This document shows positions 35,930-43,980 of a stretch of 64,000 bases of DNA, in pieces. The stretch is from assembly GCA_964523885.1 (NCBI GenBank), contig CAZFYX010000004.1, positions 1 through 64,000 of the forward strand. Direction: 5' to 3'. The notes beneath the pieces are model-generated. The model was not told the DNA's origin, did not search any database, and saw nothing but the letters and a program-made list of their open reading frames with translations. The number at the start of each line of letters is the position of its first letter. The stretch's first letter is position 1. Made by a program: the position numbers and the translations under genes. Source of the DNA: SHXO01 sp964523885 (GTDB taxonomy: Bacteria; Pseudomonadota; Gammaproteobacteria; Burkholderiales; SHXO01).

Positions 35930-37708
35930 TTAGATGCGTGGCTGATACATCCGGTTCTCCCCGAGCATCACTTGGTGGTGCCCGGCGCCCGCCGCGAACA
36001 TCGGGAAGCAGTTTTCTTCCGATTCCACGACGACGTCGAGGAAATAGGGCGTCTCGGAGGCGAGGCATTCAACGAGTGCGGCGTCCAGTTCGGCGGGATC
36101 ACTCACGCGCCGCGCGCTCCAGCCGAAGCCTTTAGCGACGGCGACGAAGTCGGGCAGCGCCTCGGTGTAGCTGTGGCTGTAGCGGCCGCCGTGGTTGAGC
36201 TCCTGCCACTGGCGCACCATGCCCATGTAGCCGTTGTTGCACAGCACCAACTTCACTGGTGCGCGGTGCTGCACGGCGGTGGAGAGCTCCTGGATGTTCA
36301 TCAGCACCGACGCATCGCCGCTCACGCACACGGCGAGGTTCTCGGGGTGTGCAAGCTGCGCGCCGACGGCGGCGGGCAGGCCGTAGCCCATCGTGCCGGC
36401 GCCGCCCGAGGTGAGGAAGCGGTGCGGGCGCTCGAACTTCAGGTACTGCGCGGCCCACATCTGGTGCTGGCCGACGTCGGTGGAGACAATCGCGTCACGG
36501 CCCTGCAGGTGCTGCTGCAGCGTCTGCATGAGCTGCTGCGGGACGATGGCGTCGTCGCGCCTGGCGAAGGCGAGGCATTGCTCGTCGCGCCAGCCTTGCA
36601 CCGTCTTCCACCAGGCGTCGAGGCGACCCGGCTGGCTGGGCACGTCCTTGAGCTCCTGCTCGAGGGCTTCGAGCAGTTGGCCGCAGTCGCCGACCACCGG
36701 CACGTCCACGCGCACCAGCTTGTTGATCGAGGCCGGATCGACGTCGAAGTGGATCTTCTTCGCGTCGGGGCAGAAGTCCTTGAGCCGCCCGGTCACGCGG
36801 TCGTCGAAGCGGGCGCCGACGCAGACCACGAGGTCGGCGTCGTGCATGGCCAGGTTGGCCTCCAGCGTGCCGTGCATGCCCAGCATGCCGAGAAACTGGG
36901 GATCGGAGCCCGGGAAGGCGCCCAGGCCCATCAGCGTCAGCGTGCAGGGCGCGCCGGTCTCGCGCACGATGCGGGTGAAGGTCTCGCAGGCCGCCGGGCC
37001 GGAGTTGATCAGCCCGCCGCCGCCGTAGAACACCGGGCGCCTGGCCTCGCGGATCATCATCGCGGCGCGCTTGAGTGCGGCGCGCGGCAGGCCGAGCTTG
37101 CGCGGGGCGTTCTGCTCGCCCTCGGCCTTGGTCGCCGTCGAGTAGCCGGCCGGCGCGAGCTGCAGGTCCTTGGGGAAGTCCACCAGCACCGGGCCGGGCC
37201 GACCCTGAGTGCATACCGCGAAGGCGCGGCGCACGACTGCCTGTACGTCATCGCCGGCGCGGATCTGGGTGTTCCACTTGGTGACCGGGCGCGAGATGCC
37301 GAGCGCGTCGCACTCCTGGAAGGCGTCGGTGCCGATCAGGGAGGTTGCGACCTGCCCGCTGATGCAGACCACGGGGATGGAATCGGACAGCGCGTCGAGC
37401 AGGCCGGTGGTGGTGTTGCTCATGCCGGGCCCGGAGGTGACCAGCACCACGCCGGGCTTGCCCGTGGTGCGGGCGTAGCCTTCGGCCGCGTGCACGGCCG
37501 CCTGCTCGTGGCGCACCAGGACGTGGCGGATGCGGCGGTCCTCGTGGAGCGCGTCGTAGATCGGCAGGACGGCACCACCCGGATACCCGAAAATCACCTC
37601 GACGTCGGCCTCGACGAGGGCGTCGAGAAGCGCCTGCGCACCGTTGCGCTGGTACTGCGCGCTGGTGTCGTCGGCCCGGAGGGTGGCTGCATGTACGCGG
37701 TCGTTCAT
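35930..37708 (-). CDS. ilvB: Acetolactate synthase large (catalytic) subunit
   Basis: A 592-residue thiamine-diphosphate enzyme that makes acetolactate or acetohydroxybutyrate for valine and isoleucine synthesis. The catalytic Glu is in RHEQAAVHAAEGYAR, preceded by VIFGYPGGAVLPIYDAL. The FAD-binding middle domain follows, then the TPP motif GDASVLMNIQELSTA with NNGYMGMVRQWQ. ATG 37708 (MNDRVHAATLR) is chosen because upstream frame lacks homology. No ilvN regulatory subunit or ilvC is nearby, so the small subunit must be encoded elsewhere or be missing. It is divergent from the HTH-nucleotidyltransferase pair. Confidence 0.93.
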   Translation of the reverse strand: MNDRVHAATLRADDTSAQYQRNGAQALLDALVEADVEVIFGYPGGAVLPIYDALHEDRRIRHVLVRHEQAAVHAAEGYARTTGKPGVVLVTSGPGMSNTTTGLLDALSDSIPVVCISGQVATSLIGTDAFQECDALGISRPVTKWNTQIRAGDDVQAVVRRAFAVCTQGRPGPVLVDFPKDLQLAPAGYSTATKAEGEQNAPRKLGLPRAALKRAAMMIREARRPVFYGGGGLINSGPAACETFTRIVRETGAPCTLTLMGLGAFPGSDPQFLGMLGMHGTLEANLAMHDADLVVCVGARFDDRVTGRLKDFCPDAKKIHFDVDPASINKLVRVDVPVVGDCGQLLEALEQELKDVPSQPGRLDAWWKTVQGWRDEQCLAFARRDDAIVPQQLMQTLQQHLQGRDAIVSTDVGQHQMWAAQYLKFERPHRFLTSGGAGTMGYGLPAAVGAQLAHPENLAVCVSGDASVLMNIQELSTAVQHRAPVKLVLCNNGYMGMVRQWQELNHGGRYSHSYTEALPDFVAVAKGFGWSARRVSDPAELDAALVECLASETPYFLDVVVESEENCFPMFAAGAGHHQVMLGENRMYQPRI

Positions 37709-37852
37709 GAATGCATGATACGGGGGCACAGGGAGAAAAGGCTTCCGGATTTTCTGCCGGCGATGCATGGATCCGGAAAATCTTCCTATCTGGAGGGGGT
37801 CGTCCAGAATAAAGCCGGCGTGCCTGCCAGGCTGCGGTGGGTCGTCCAGGGT

Positions 37853-37870
37853 GTTGATCTTAAAGTCAAC
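37853..37870. promoter_or_regulatory. Operator 1 of the HTH-nucleotidyltransferase pair (GTTGA-N8-TCAAC)
   Basis: Perfect inverted repeat GTTGA/TCAAC with an 8-bp spacer (TCTTAAAG), overlapping the predicted -35. A second copy with the same arms and the same spacer length is centred 33 bp downstream, close to three helical turns. Confidence 0.6.
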
Positions 37871-37882
37871 ATCAGCTACGCT
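37854..37882 (+). promoter_or_regulatory. Predicted promoter of the HTH-nucleotidyltransferase operon
   Basis: TTGATC (37854-37859) and TACGCT (37877-37882) are spaced by 17 bp. The expected transcription start (about 37889) coincides with ATG 37890, so a leaderless mRNA is possible; otherwise translation starts at ATG 37920. Confidence 0.45.
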
Positions 37883-37885
37883 ATG

Positions 37886-37903
37886 GTTGATGTTGGAATC
37901 AAC
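37886..37903. promoter_or_regulatory. Operator 2 of the HTH-nucleotidyltransferase pair
   Basis: A second GTTGA-N8-TCAAC palindrome (spacer TGTTGGAA, extended to GGTTGA/TCAACC), over the predicted transcription start. Bound repressor at both sites would cover the promoter on one helix face. Confidence 0.6.
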
Positions 37904-38420
37904 CTTCCTCTCGCCCCTCATGGAAGACCTCACTGCCCGAGCCAGGCAGCGGGGCCTCAACGACGCGCAATGGTGTCGCGCTGCCGGCCTGCGCAAGGAG
38001 ACCCTCTCCCGGCTTCGAAGCCGGGAGAACTGCGACGCCGCGACGCTGATGGCGCTCGCATCGGCGGTCGGTGCCCGCCTCGCGGTGGTGGGCGGCGATA
38101 CGGTCGAAACGACGGCGGACGGGCATTTCCCGGTCGCGCTCGACCGTGACTACGAGGACCGCGTGATCGATCTGGTGGCGGCCAGCCCGAGCGATCCCGC
38201 CGCCTGGCGCGCGGCCGGCCCGGCGTTCTTCATGGCCGGACTCGCGGTCATGGCCGCCAGCGCGCGCGAGTTCGACCGCAGGCGGCTGCTGGACGTGGCC
38301 GAGGCGCTGCACCCGGGCAGCACGGAGCCCGAGGTCTTCCGGCTGTGGCTTGAGCGCAGCCCCGTGCGTCCCTCGCGCTTCCTGCCGATGGTCCGGCAAC
38401 GGCTGCGCCATGCCGCCTGA
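37890..38420 (+). CDS. XRE-type HTH protein, putative antitoxin/repressor
   Basis: A 176-residue protein (166 if ATG 37920 is used). Residues about 11-65 form a Cro/CI-type helix-turn-helix (ARQRGLNDAQWCRAAGLRKE then TLSRLRSRENCDAATLMALA). The C-terminal half (about 85-176) is helical and unfamiliar, with WRAAGPAFFMAGLAVMAASA and VFRLWLERSPVRPSRFLPMV. Neither start has a ribosome site. Its stop overlaps the nucleotidyltransferase start by 11 bases, so the two are translated together. Two palindromes in its promoter suggest self-repression. The layout resembles type IV AbiEi/AbiEii toxin-antitoxin operons, with this as the antitoxin. That role is inferred. Confidence 0.75.
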   Translation: MLESTFLSPLMEDLTARARQRGLNDAQWCRAAGLRKETLSRLRSRENCDAATLMALASAVGARLAVVGGDTVETTADGHFPVALDRDYEDRVIDLVAASPSDPAAWRAAGPAFFMAGLAVMAASAREFDRRRLLDVAEALHPGSTEPEVFRLWLERSPVRPSRFLPMVRQRLRHAA

Positions 38421-39021
38421 CGGCGCAGCGCGCCCCGAGTATCTCCAGGCGTTCACGGAGATCGTCGAGCGCATCGCCAGCAGCCTGCGCGGCGTCCAGA
38501 AGCGCCAGTTGCCCGTGCGGATGTACGTCGCTGGCGGTGCGGCAATGCACTTCTACGTCGGCGAGCGCGTGTCGGAGGACGTGGACGCCACCTTCTCCCG
38601 GCGCCTGGCGCTGCCGGAGAACTTGGAAGTGGCGTATCGCGATGCCGACGGCCGCAGCCGGATGCTGTACTTCGACCGCCAGTACAACGACACCTTCGGC
38701 CTGCTGCACGCGGACGCCTACGACGATGCGCTGCCGCTGGCGCTTCCTGGCGTGGACGGGCAGTTCATCGACGTCCGGTTGCTGTCTCCGCTCGATCTCG
38801 CGGTGAGCAAGATCGGGCGTCTGGCGGACGTCGATCGCACGGACATCGCTGCGCTGGCGCGGCACGGACTGGTCGAGGCGAAGGCGTTGCGCGCGCGCGC
38901 CGAGGAGGCTGCACAGGGTTATGTTGGTGACACGGCGCGGATGCGCAACTCGATCGATCTCGCAGTGAGCATCGTGGAGGACGCCGAGCGGCTTGCGAAG
39001 CGGCGTAGCGGTCGTTCGTGA
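38410..39021 (+). CDS. DUF6036-type nucleotidyltransferase, putative toxin
   Basis: A 203-residue protein that resembles the DUF6036/AbiEii-like nucleotidyltransferases. The core motif is VAGGAAMHFYVGERVSEDVD: the Gly-Gly turn is followed by an Arg and by two Asp (EDVDA) that fit the metal-binding DxD of polymerase-beta-like transferases. DVRLLSPLDLAVSKIGRLAD and DRTDIAALARHGLV match the helical part seen in AbiEii-like toxins. ATG 38410 lies inside the end of the HTH gene (11-base overlap). Such enzymes can modify tRNA or nucleotides. Toxicity here is a hypothesis. Confidence 0.75.
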   Translation: MPPDGAARPEYLQAFTEIVERIASSLRGVQKRQLPVRMYVAGGAAMHFYVGERVSEDVDATFSRRLALPENLEVAYRDADGRSRMLYFDRQYNDTFGLLHADAYDDALPLALPGVDGQFIDVRLLSPLDLAVSKIGRLADVDRTDIAALARHGLVEAKALRARAEEAAQGYVGDTARMRNSIDLAVSIVEDAERLAKRRSGRS

Positions 39022-39101
39022 GTCTCGCGCGGTAGAGGGTGCCATTCCGCAGCGGCCGGCTGGCATTAGAATGTTCTTCCTCACGGCAGTCGGAAACCAG
39101 A

Positions 39102-39605
39102 ATGGAAATCGACAAGTTCGACCTCGCCATCCTCGGCGTTCTGCAGCAGGACGCCCGCGCCAGCCTGCAGGACATCAGCGCCAAGGTGGGCCTCTCCACC
39201 ACGCCCTGCTGGACGAGGATCAAGAAGATGGAGACCGAGGGGGTGATCCAGGGCTACACGGTGAAGCTGGATGCCGCCGCCATCGGCTTCCGCGAAACCG
39301 TCATCGTGCAGGTCACCCTCGAGAGCCACACCGACGAGATGCTGGAGGCGTTCGGCAAGGCGCTGTCGGACATCCCCGAGGTGCTGGAGGCCTACCTGAT
39401 CTCGGGCGATTACGACTATCACATCCGCATTGCGGTGCGGGACACTCGTGACTACGAGCGGCTGCTGCGCGAGCGGCTGTACCGCATTCCCGGCATCCGC
39501 CACAGCAAGTCGAGCTTCGTGCTGCGGCGGCTGAAGGAGTCGCCGATCCCGCTGCACAGCAGCCCGCCACCGGCCCAGCCGAAGCGGGCGGTGCGGCGGC
39601 GGTAA
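39102..39605 (+). CDS. Lrp/AsnC family transcriptional regulator (second paralogue)
   Basis: A 167-residue Lrp-type regulator with the HTH (about 1-60; DKFDLAILGVLQQDARASLQ, LSTTPCWTRIKKMETEGV) and the RAM domain (about 65-150; ETVIVQVTLESHTDEMLEAF, YLISGDYDYHIRIAVRD). A basic Pro-rich tail (PPPAQPKRAVRRR) is unusual. ATG 39102 is used; a TAGAAT (-10-like) lies at 39067-39072. It resembles regulators of amino-acid catabolic genes. No obvious target is adjacent; the cyclase gene follows 24 bp downstream on the same strand. Confidence 0.9.
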   Translation: MEIDKFDLAILGVLQQDARASLQDISAKVGLSTTPCWTRIKKMETEGVIQGYTVKLDAAAIGFRETVIVQVTLESHTDEMLEAFGKALSDIPEVLEAYLISGDYDYHIRIAVRDTRDYERLLRERLYRIPGIRHSKSSFVLRRLKESPIPLHSSPPPAQPKRAVRRR

Positions 39606-39629
39606 GCCAGATCCAAAAGCGAGCCAACC

Positions 39630-41390
39630 GTGGCGTCGAATGGACTCAGGCATCGTCTCGCCGCCATCCTCGCGGCGGACGTCGTGGGCTACTCGCGCCT
39701 GATGGCCGACGATGACCGGGCCACGGTCATCGCGCTGGATGCGGCGCGTGCCGTGTTCCGTACCGAGATCGAAGCCCGGCAGGGGCGCGTCATCGACATG
39801 GCGGGGGATTCGGTCCTGGCAGCTTTCGAGACGGCGAGCGGCGCGGTCGAGGCGGCGCTGGCCGTGCAGCGTGCGCTCGGCGCCACGCTGGAGGGCGTCG
39901 CCGAGCACAGGCGCATGCGTTTCCGCATCGGCGTGCACCTCGGTGACGTGATCGAGAAGACGGACGGCACGGTCTATGGCGACGGGGTGAACATCGCGGC
40001 GAGGCTGGAGTCCCTGGCCGAGCCCGGCAGCATCGCGATCTCCGATGCCGTGCACGGCGCGGTGCGGAACCGGGTCGGGGCGGCGTTCGCAGACGCGGGC
40101 GAGCACAGCGTCAAGAACATCCCGCGACCAGTGCGGGTCTGGCGCGCGCTGGTGGATGCACACCCAAACGAAGCCCGGGCGAGAGCAGATCTGCAGTTCG
40201 GGCCGCGGGACCGGCCCTCGCTCGCCGTGCTGCCATTTGCCACTGTGGGCGACGACCCGGAAGGGGTGCCGTTCGCCGACGGCTTGGTCGAAGACCTGAT
40301 CATCACGCTGTCCAGGATCTCAGGCCTGACCGTCATCGCCCGCAACTCCAGCTTTGCCTACAAGGGGCGCAGCGTGGATGTGCGCCAGATCGCGCGCGAG
40401 CTGGGGGTGCGCTACGTGCTGGACGGCAGCGTGCGCAAGGCCGGCAACCGGGTGCGGATCACCGCGCAGCTGGTCGATGCGCAGTCGGGCACGCAGGTGT
40501 GGGCGGAGCGCTACGACCGTGCGGTGGACGACATCTTCGCGGTGCAGGACCAGATCACCCTGGTGCTGGCCACCGAGATGCAGGTGCGCCTCACCGAGGG
40601 GGAGCAGGCGCGGCTGCGCTACACCACCGTCGACAACGTGGAGGCGTGGAACGAGTGGGTGCGCGGGCTCGGGCACTTCCACTCGGGCGTGAACCGCGAC
40701 ACGCTCAGCGCGGCGCTGAAGTGCTGGCAGCGCGCCGTCGCGCTGGACCCGCGCTCGGCGTCCCTGCACGCGATGCTGGGCCTGCTGCACTACCTCGATG
40801 CGCGCTTCGGAATGTGGGACGACCGTCCGACCGCGCTCGCCAAGGCTGGCGTATACGTGGACAGCGCGCTGCGGCTGGATCCGGGTAATGCGGATGCACA
40901 CACGAGCAGCAGCCTGCTGCTGCTCCTTCAGGGGCGCTACGACAACGCTGTCGTGGAAGCCAGACGAGCGATCGAATGCGGCCCGGGATCTGCAGATACG
41001 GCTTCGTTCGCTGCGTTCGTGCTCGCCAACGCCGGTCACCCGCATGAGGCGGTAGCGCAGATGGAGCGCGCCATGCGGTTGTGCCCGATCTACCCGGCGT
41101 ACTACCTGGGCCATCTGGGATTGGCCTATCGGCTCGCTGGGAAGCGCGATTCGGCGATCGATGCCTTCGAGGCCTACCAGAAGTCGAGCCCGGGGCGCGG
41201 CGTGAGTGACCTTGTGATCCTCTCACACCAGCATGGGCAGCCGGAGAAGGCGAGAGAATGGGCGGCGAAGCTGCTCGCCGCCGATCCGAATTTCACGGTG
41301 CGCGCGTGGCGCGCCACGCAGTTCCGCGCCGATGCCGCTGCAGTCGACGCGGAAGCGGCAGCGCTCGAGGCCGCCGGCTTGCCGTCCTAG
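39630..41390 (+). CDS. Class III adenylate cyclase with TolB-like and TPR domains
   Basis: A 586-residue cytosolic protein. The N-terminal cyclase domain (about 1-175) has the metal Asp residues in LAADVVGYSRLMADDD and VIDMAGDSVLAAFE, and VYGDGVNIAARLESLAEPG. A middle domain of FlgO/TolB-like type follows (about 190-325; PSLAVLPFATVGDDPEGVPF, DLIITLSRISGLTVIARNSS). TPR-like repeats then run to the end (WQRAVALDPRSASLHAMLGL, LRLDPGNADAHTSSSLLLL). The start is GTG 39630. Such proteins are common in rhizobia and Burkholderiales. It overlaps the end of the convergent GST gene by 4 bases. The cAMP target is unknown. Confidence 0.88.
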   Translation: MASNGLRHRLAAILAADVVGYSRLMADDDRATVIALDAARAVFRTEIEARQGRVIDMAGDSVLAAFETASGAVEAALAVQRALGATLEGVAEHRRMRFRIGVHLGDVIEKTDGTVYGDGVNIAARLESLAEPGSIAISDAVHGAVRNRVGAAFADAGEHSVKNIPRPVRVWRALVDAHPNEARARADLQFGPRDRPSLAVLPFATVGDDPEGVPFADGLVEDLIITLSRISGLTVIARNSSFAYKGRSVDVRQIARELGVRYVLDGSVRKAGNRVRITAQLVDAQSGTQVWAERYDRAVDDIFAVQDQITLVLATEMQVRLTEGEQARLRYTTVDNVEAWNEWVRGLGHFHSGVNRDTLSAALKCWQRAVALDPRSASLHAMLGLLHYLDARFGMWDDRPTALAKAGVYVDSALRLDPGNADAHTSSSLLLLLQGRYDNAVVEARRAIECGPGSADTASFAAFVLANAGHPHEAVAQMERAMRLCPIYPAYYLGHLGLAYRLAGKRDSAIDAFEAYQKSSPGRGVSDLVILSHQHGQPEKAREWAAKLLAADPNFTVRAWRATQFRADAAAVDAEAAALEAAGLPS

Positions 41391-41992
41391 ATCAGTCCTT
41401 CCTTGCGGAGCGCCGCACTTACGGCGGGCCGCTCGGCAACGCGCTTCAAGTAGGCGGCGACGTTGGGATAGGGGCCAAGGTCCAACTTGAGGAAGTTGGT
41501 CCAGTTCAGGACCGTGAACCCGTAGGCATCTGCCGCGGAGAAGTGGTCTCCGGCCAGGAACGGCTGCCGGCCCAGGTGCTGGTTCAGCTCCTTCAAGCGC
41601 CTTTCGAGCTTTGCCAGCACGATGGTCCTGCTCTCCGCGGGAAGCTTCGGATTCCAGAGCGGGCTGATCCCCATGTGGATCTCGGTTGCAATGTAGGCCA
41701 GCCACTGCTGTACGCGGACCCGTTCACGGGTGCCTGCCGCCGGCATCAGGCCACTCTCGGGCTTACGCTCGGCAAGGTACTGCACGACCGCGCTGGCTTC
41801 GGTCAGCGGGTCGCTCTCGCCGATGTCCAGCGCAGGCACGTACCCGCGGGGGTTGATGGTGGTGAAGTCGCGGCCGTCCTCGGTCTTGTGGGTGGCGAGG
41901 TCGACGTTCACGAGGTCGAGGTGCTGCCCGGACTCCTTGGCGATGATGTGCGCGGCGAGCGAACAGGCGCCTGGAGAGTAATAGAGCTTCAT
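41387..41992 (-). CDS. Glutathione S-transferase family protein (GstA-like)
   Basis: A 201-residue beta-class GST. It starts MKLYYSPGACSLAAHIIAKE, in which the SPGACS Cys is the residue that binds glutathione in bacterial beta-class enzymes. The Pro/Ser motif INPRGYVPALDIGESDPLTE completes the glutathione site. The C-terminal helices have AGDHFSAADAYGFTVLNW. ATG 41992 is used. It ends inside the last codons of the cyclase gene (convergent 4-base overlap). The role is probably detoxification or stress. Confidence 0.92.
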   Translation of the reverse strand: MKLYYSPGACSLAAHIIAKESGQHLDLVNVDLATHKTEDGRDFTTINPRGYVPALDIGESDPLTEASAVVQYLAERKPESGLMPAAGTRERVRVQQWLAYIATEIHMGISPLWNPKLPAESRTIVLAKLERRLKELNQHLGRQPFLAGDHFSAADAYGFTVLNWTNFLKLDLGPYPNVAAYLKRVAERPAVSAALRKEGLI

Positions 41993-42133
41993 GCCGATGT
42001 CGTCCTGATTGATCGAAAGCGGCGCGATGCTAGCACAGCTTCGTTGCGGCCCGGCAAGGCCGCCATGTCATCCAGGGCCGCGGCACAGCGTTGGGCGCGC
42101 ACGGCACCCAGGCTGTCCGATCCTCTCTTGCGT

Positions 42134-43666
42134 TCAGCCCAGCCCTAGCTTCTGCGCCAGCCCGATGCGCTGGATCTTGCCGGTGGCGCCCTTGGGGATC
42201 TCGGGCAGCACCAGCACTTTGCGCGGGACCTTGAAGTCGGCCAGCTTGGCGGCCACGAAGTCGCGCAGTTCCTTCTCCGTGGCCTGCTTGCCTTCACGCA
42301 GCACCACCGCGGCGGCCACATCCTCGCCGAGCTTGTCGTGCGGGACGGCGAAGCACACGCACTGCTGGACCGCGGGATGGTCCATCAGCACCTCGTCTAC
42401 CTCGCGCGGGGAGATCTTCTCGCCACCGCGGTTGATGATCTCCTTGAGCCGCCCGGTGATGGTGAGGAAGCCCTCGGCATCCATCACCCCCTGGTCGCCG
42501 GTGCGGAACCAGCCGTGCGTGAAGGCCTCGGCGTTGGCCTTCGGATTGTTCTCGTAGCCCGAGGTCACGTTCTCGCCGCGGATCGCCACCTCGCCCGGAG
42601 TGCCGGCCGGGAGCGGGCGGCCCTGGTCGTCGATCACCTGCACCTCCGGACCGGCAGCGACGCCGACCGATCCCGGCTTGCGCTTGCCCGGGGGCAATTG
42701 GTTGCTGGTCATCTGGTGCGCGGCTTCGGTCATGCCGTAGGACTCGATGACCGGTGCGCCGAACACGCTCTCCAGTTCCTGCAGGACCTGCGGTGGCAGC
42801 GACGCCGACGAGGAGCGAATGAAGCGCAGCGGATTGGCCTTGATGATCTCGGCGCTCTTGCTCGCACGCGAGAGGATGGCCTGGTGCATGGTGGGCACGC
42901 CGGTGTACCAGGTGGGCCGCACCTGCTCCATCCAGCCGAAGAACTTCAGCGCGTTGAAGCCGGTGGTGTAGCAGACCTCTCCTCCGGCGGAGAGCGGGGC
43001 GATGGTCCCGGCGATGAGCCCGTGGATGTGGAACAGCGGCATGATGTTGAGGCCGCGGTCGCTCGCGGTCAGCGACAGCGTGCTGCGGATGTTGCGCGCA
43101 GACGCGCACACGTTGCGCTGGGCGAGCGGGACGATCTTCGGGCGCGAGGTGGTGCCGGAGGTGTGCAGCACGAGCGCGATGTCCTCCGGCTGCGCGGGAC
43201 CGGGGTGTGCCGCTGTGGCCTTGCCGAGCGAATCGGGGAGTTCCAGCGTGAAGCTGCCGGCGCCCCGTGCAGGGGTGGGCGCCAGGCGCACGATCGGGAC
43301 GTTCAGCTTGTTCGCGACACCGACCGCGGGCGAGTCCTTGTCGCGCTCGACCACCAGCACCTTGGCGCCGAGGTCGGACAGGTAGAACTCGAACTCCTCG
43401 GCGCGGTAGGCCGGGTTGAGCGGCGCGGCGGTGGTGCCGGCGCCGATGCACACGAAGGCGGTCGCCATCTCCGGCCCGTTATCGAGGACGATGGCGACGC
43501 GATCGTTGCGGCCGATGCCGCGGGCGTTGAGCGCATCGATGGTCCGCTGCGCGAGATCGCGCAGCCCGTGGTAGGTGAGCGGCGTGCCGCCGGGCGAACT
43601 GACTGCCGTGGCGTCGTCCGCGCCGGTCTGCAGCAGTGCGAGGAGGGTGGTGGCGTGCTTGGTCAT
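42134..43666 (-). CDS. Acyl-CoA ligase (AMP-binding), FadD-/oxalyl-CoA-synthetase-like
   Basis: A 510-residue ANL-superfamily ligase. P-loop LVLHTSGTTSRPKIVPLAQR, A5 motif ESYGMTEAAHQM, A7/A8 motifs WFRTGDQGVMDAEGFLTITG and RLKEIINRGGEKISPREVDE, and A10 Lys in PKGATGKIQR are present. Similarity in length and in the YGMTEAAHQM and PGKRKPGSVG motifs is to the Pcs60/AAE3 group that activates oxalate, but substrate is not certain. ATG 43666. It stands alone, with a repeat cluster and an IS481 element upstream of its start. Confidence 0.88.
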   Translation of the reverse strand: MTKHATTLLALLQTGADDATAVSSPGGTPLTYHGLRDLAQRTIDALNARGIGRNDRVAIVLDNGPEMATAFVCIGAGTTAAPLNPAYRAEEFEFYLSDLGAKVLVVERDKDSPAVGVANKLNVPIVRLAPTPARGAGSFTLELPDSLGKATAAHPGPAQPEDIALVLHTSGTTSRPKIVPLAQRNVCASARNIRSTLSLTASDRGLNIMPLFHIHGLIAGTIAPLSAGGEVCYTTGFNALKFFGWMEQVRPTWYTGVPTMHQAILSRASKSAEIIKANPLRFIRSSSASLPPQVLQELESVFGAPVIESYGMTEAAHQMTSNQLPPGKRKPGSVGVAAGPEVQVIDDQGRPLPAGTPGEVAIRGENVTSGYENNPKANAEAFTHGWFRTGDQGVMDAEGFLTITGRLKEIINRGGEKISPREVDEVLMDHPAVQQCVCFAVPHDKLGEDVAAAVVLREGKQATEKELRDFVAAKLADFKVPRKVLVLPEIPKGATGKIQRIGLAQKLGLG

Positions 43667-43810
43667 GTTTCGCTCTCGTCCTGATCAACGTCTTCCGTTT
43701 GCCTGGGTCGTGCTCCCTGCTTCCTTCCAGGCAGAGGGCGCGCTTGATGCCGATTATGTCCCATTGCGTGTTGGAGTTCGGCGGCGTCACTCCGTTTGCG
43801 CTGCGCGCGT

Positions 43811-43852
43811 CACCCTCACCCCGTCCCTCTCGCGTCGAGGGGGAGGGGGAAC
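43811..43852 (+). repeat. Palindromic repeat copy 6
   Basis: TCACCCTCACCCCGTCCCTC left arm, CGCGTCGAGG loop region and a GGGAGGGGGAACC tail, between the acyl-CoA ligase gene and the IS. Confidence 0.75.
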
Positions 43853-43877
43853 CGCTCATGGTGCACGTGTGGTTGGT

Positions 43878-43919
43878 CTCCCCTCGCCCCTTGCGGGAGA
43901 GGGGCGGGGGTGAGGGGTG
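43878..43919 (-). repeat. Palindromic repeat copy 7
   Basis: Reverse orientation: CTCCCCTCGCCCCTTGCGGG then AGAGGGGCGGGGGTGAGGGG. It faces copy 6. Confidence 0.75.
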
Positions 43920-43953
43920 ATCTCGGCATCGCCATCCTGTCTGCGCTGCGCGC

Positions 43954-43980
43954 GTCACCCTCACCCCATCCCTCTCCCAT
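43954..43980 (+). repeat. Palindromic repeat copy 8, left half
   Basis: The left arm GTCACCCTCACCCCATCCCT plus CTCCCAT, interrupted by the IS481 element. The right half resumes at 45263. The 5-bp target duplication CCCAT flanks the IS. Confidence 0.8.

Larger units (their letters stand above)
43667..43980. other. Gene-free stretch filled with palindromic repeats
   Basis: 314 bp between the acyl-CoA ligase start and the IS481 element. It holds two complete copies of the palindromic repeat and the left half of a third, plus about 130 bp next to the ligase start in which I see no recognisable gene. Confidence 0.6.

Noticed and set aside
43667..43980. A gene in the gap before the IS
   Set aside because: The stretch is filled by palindromic repeat copies, and its open frames are translations of these repeats.
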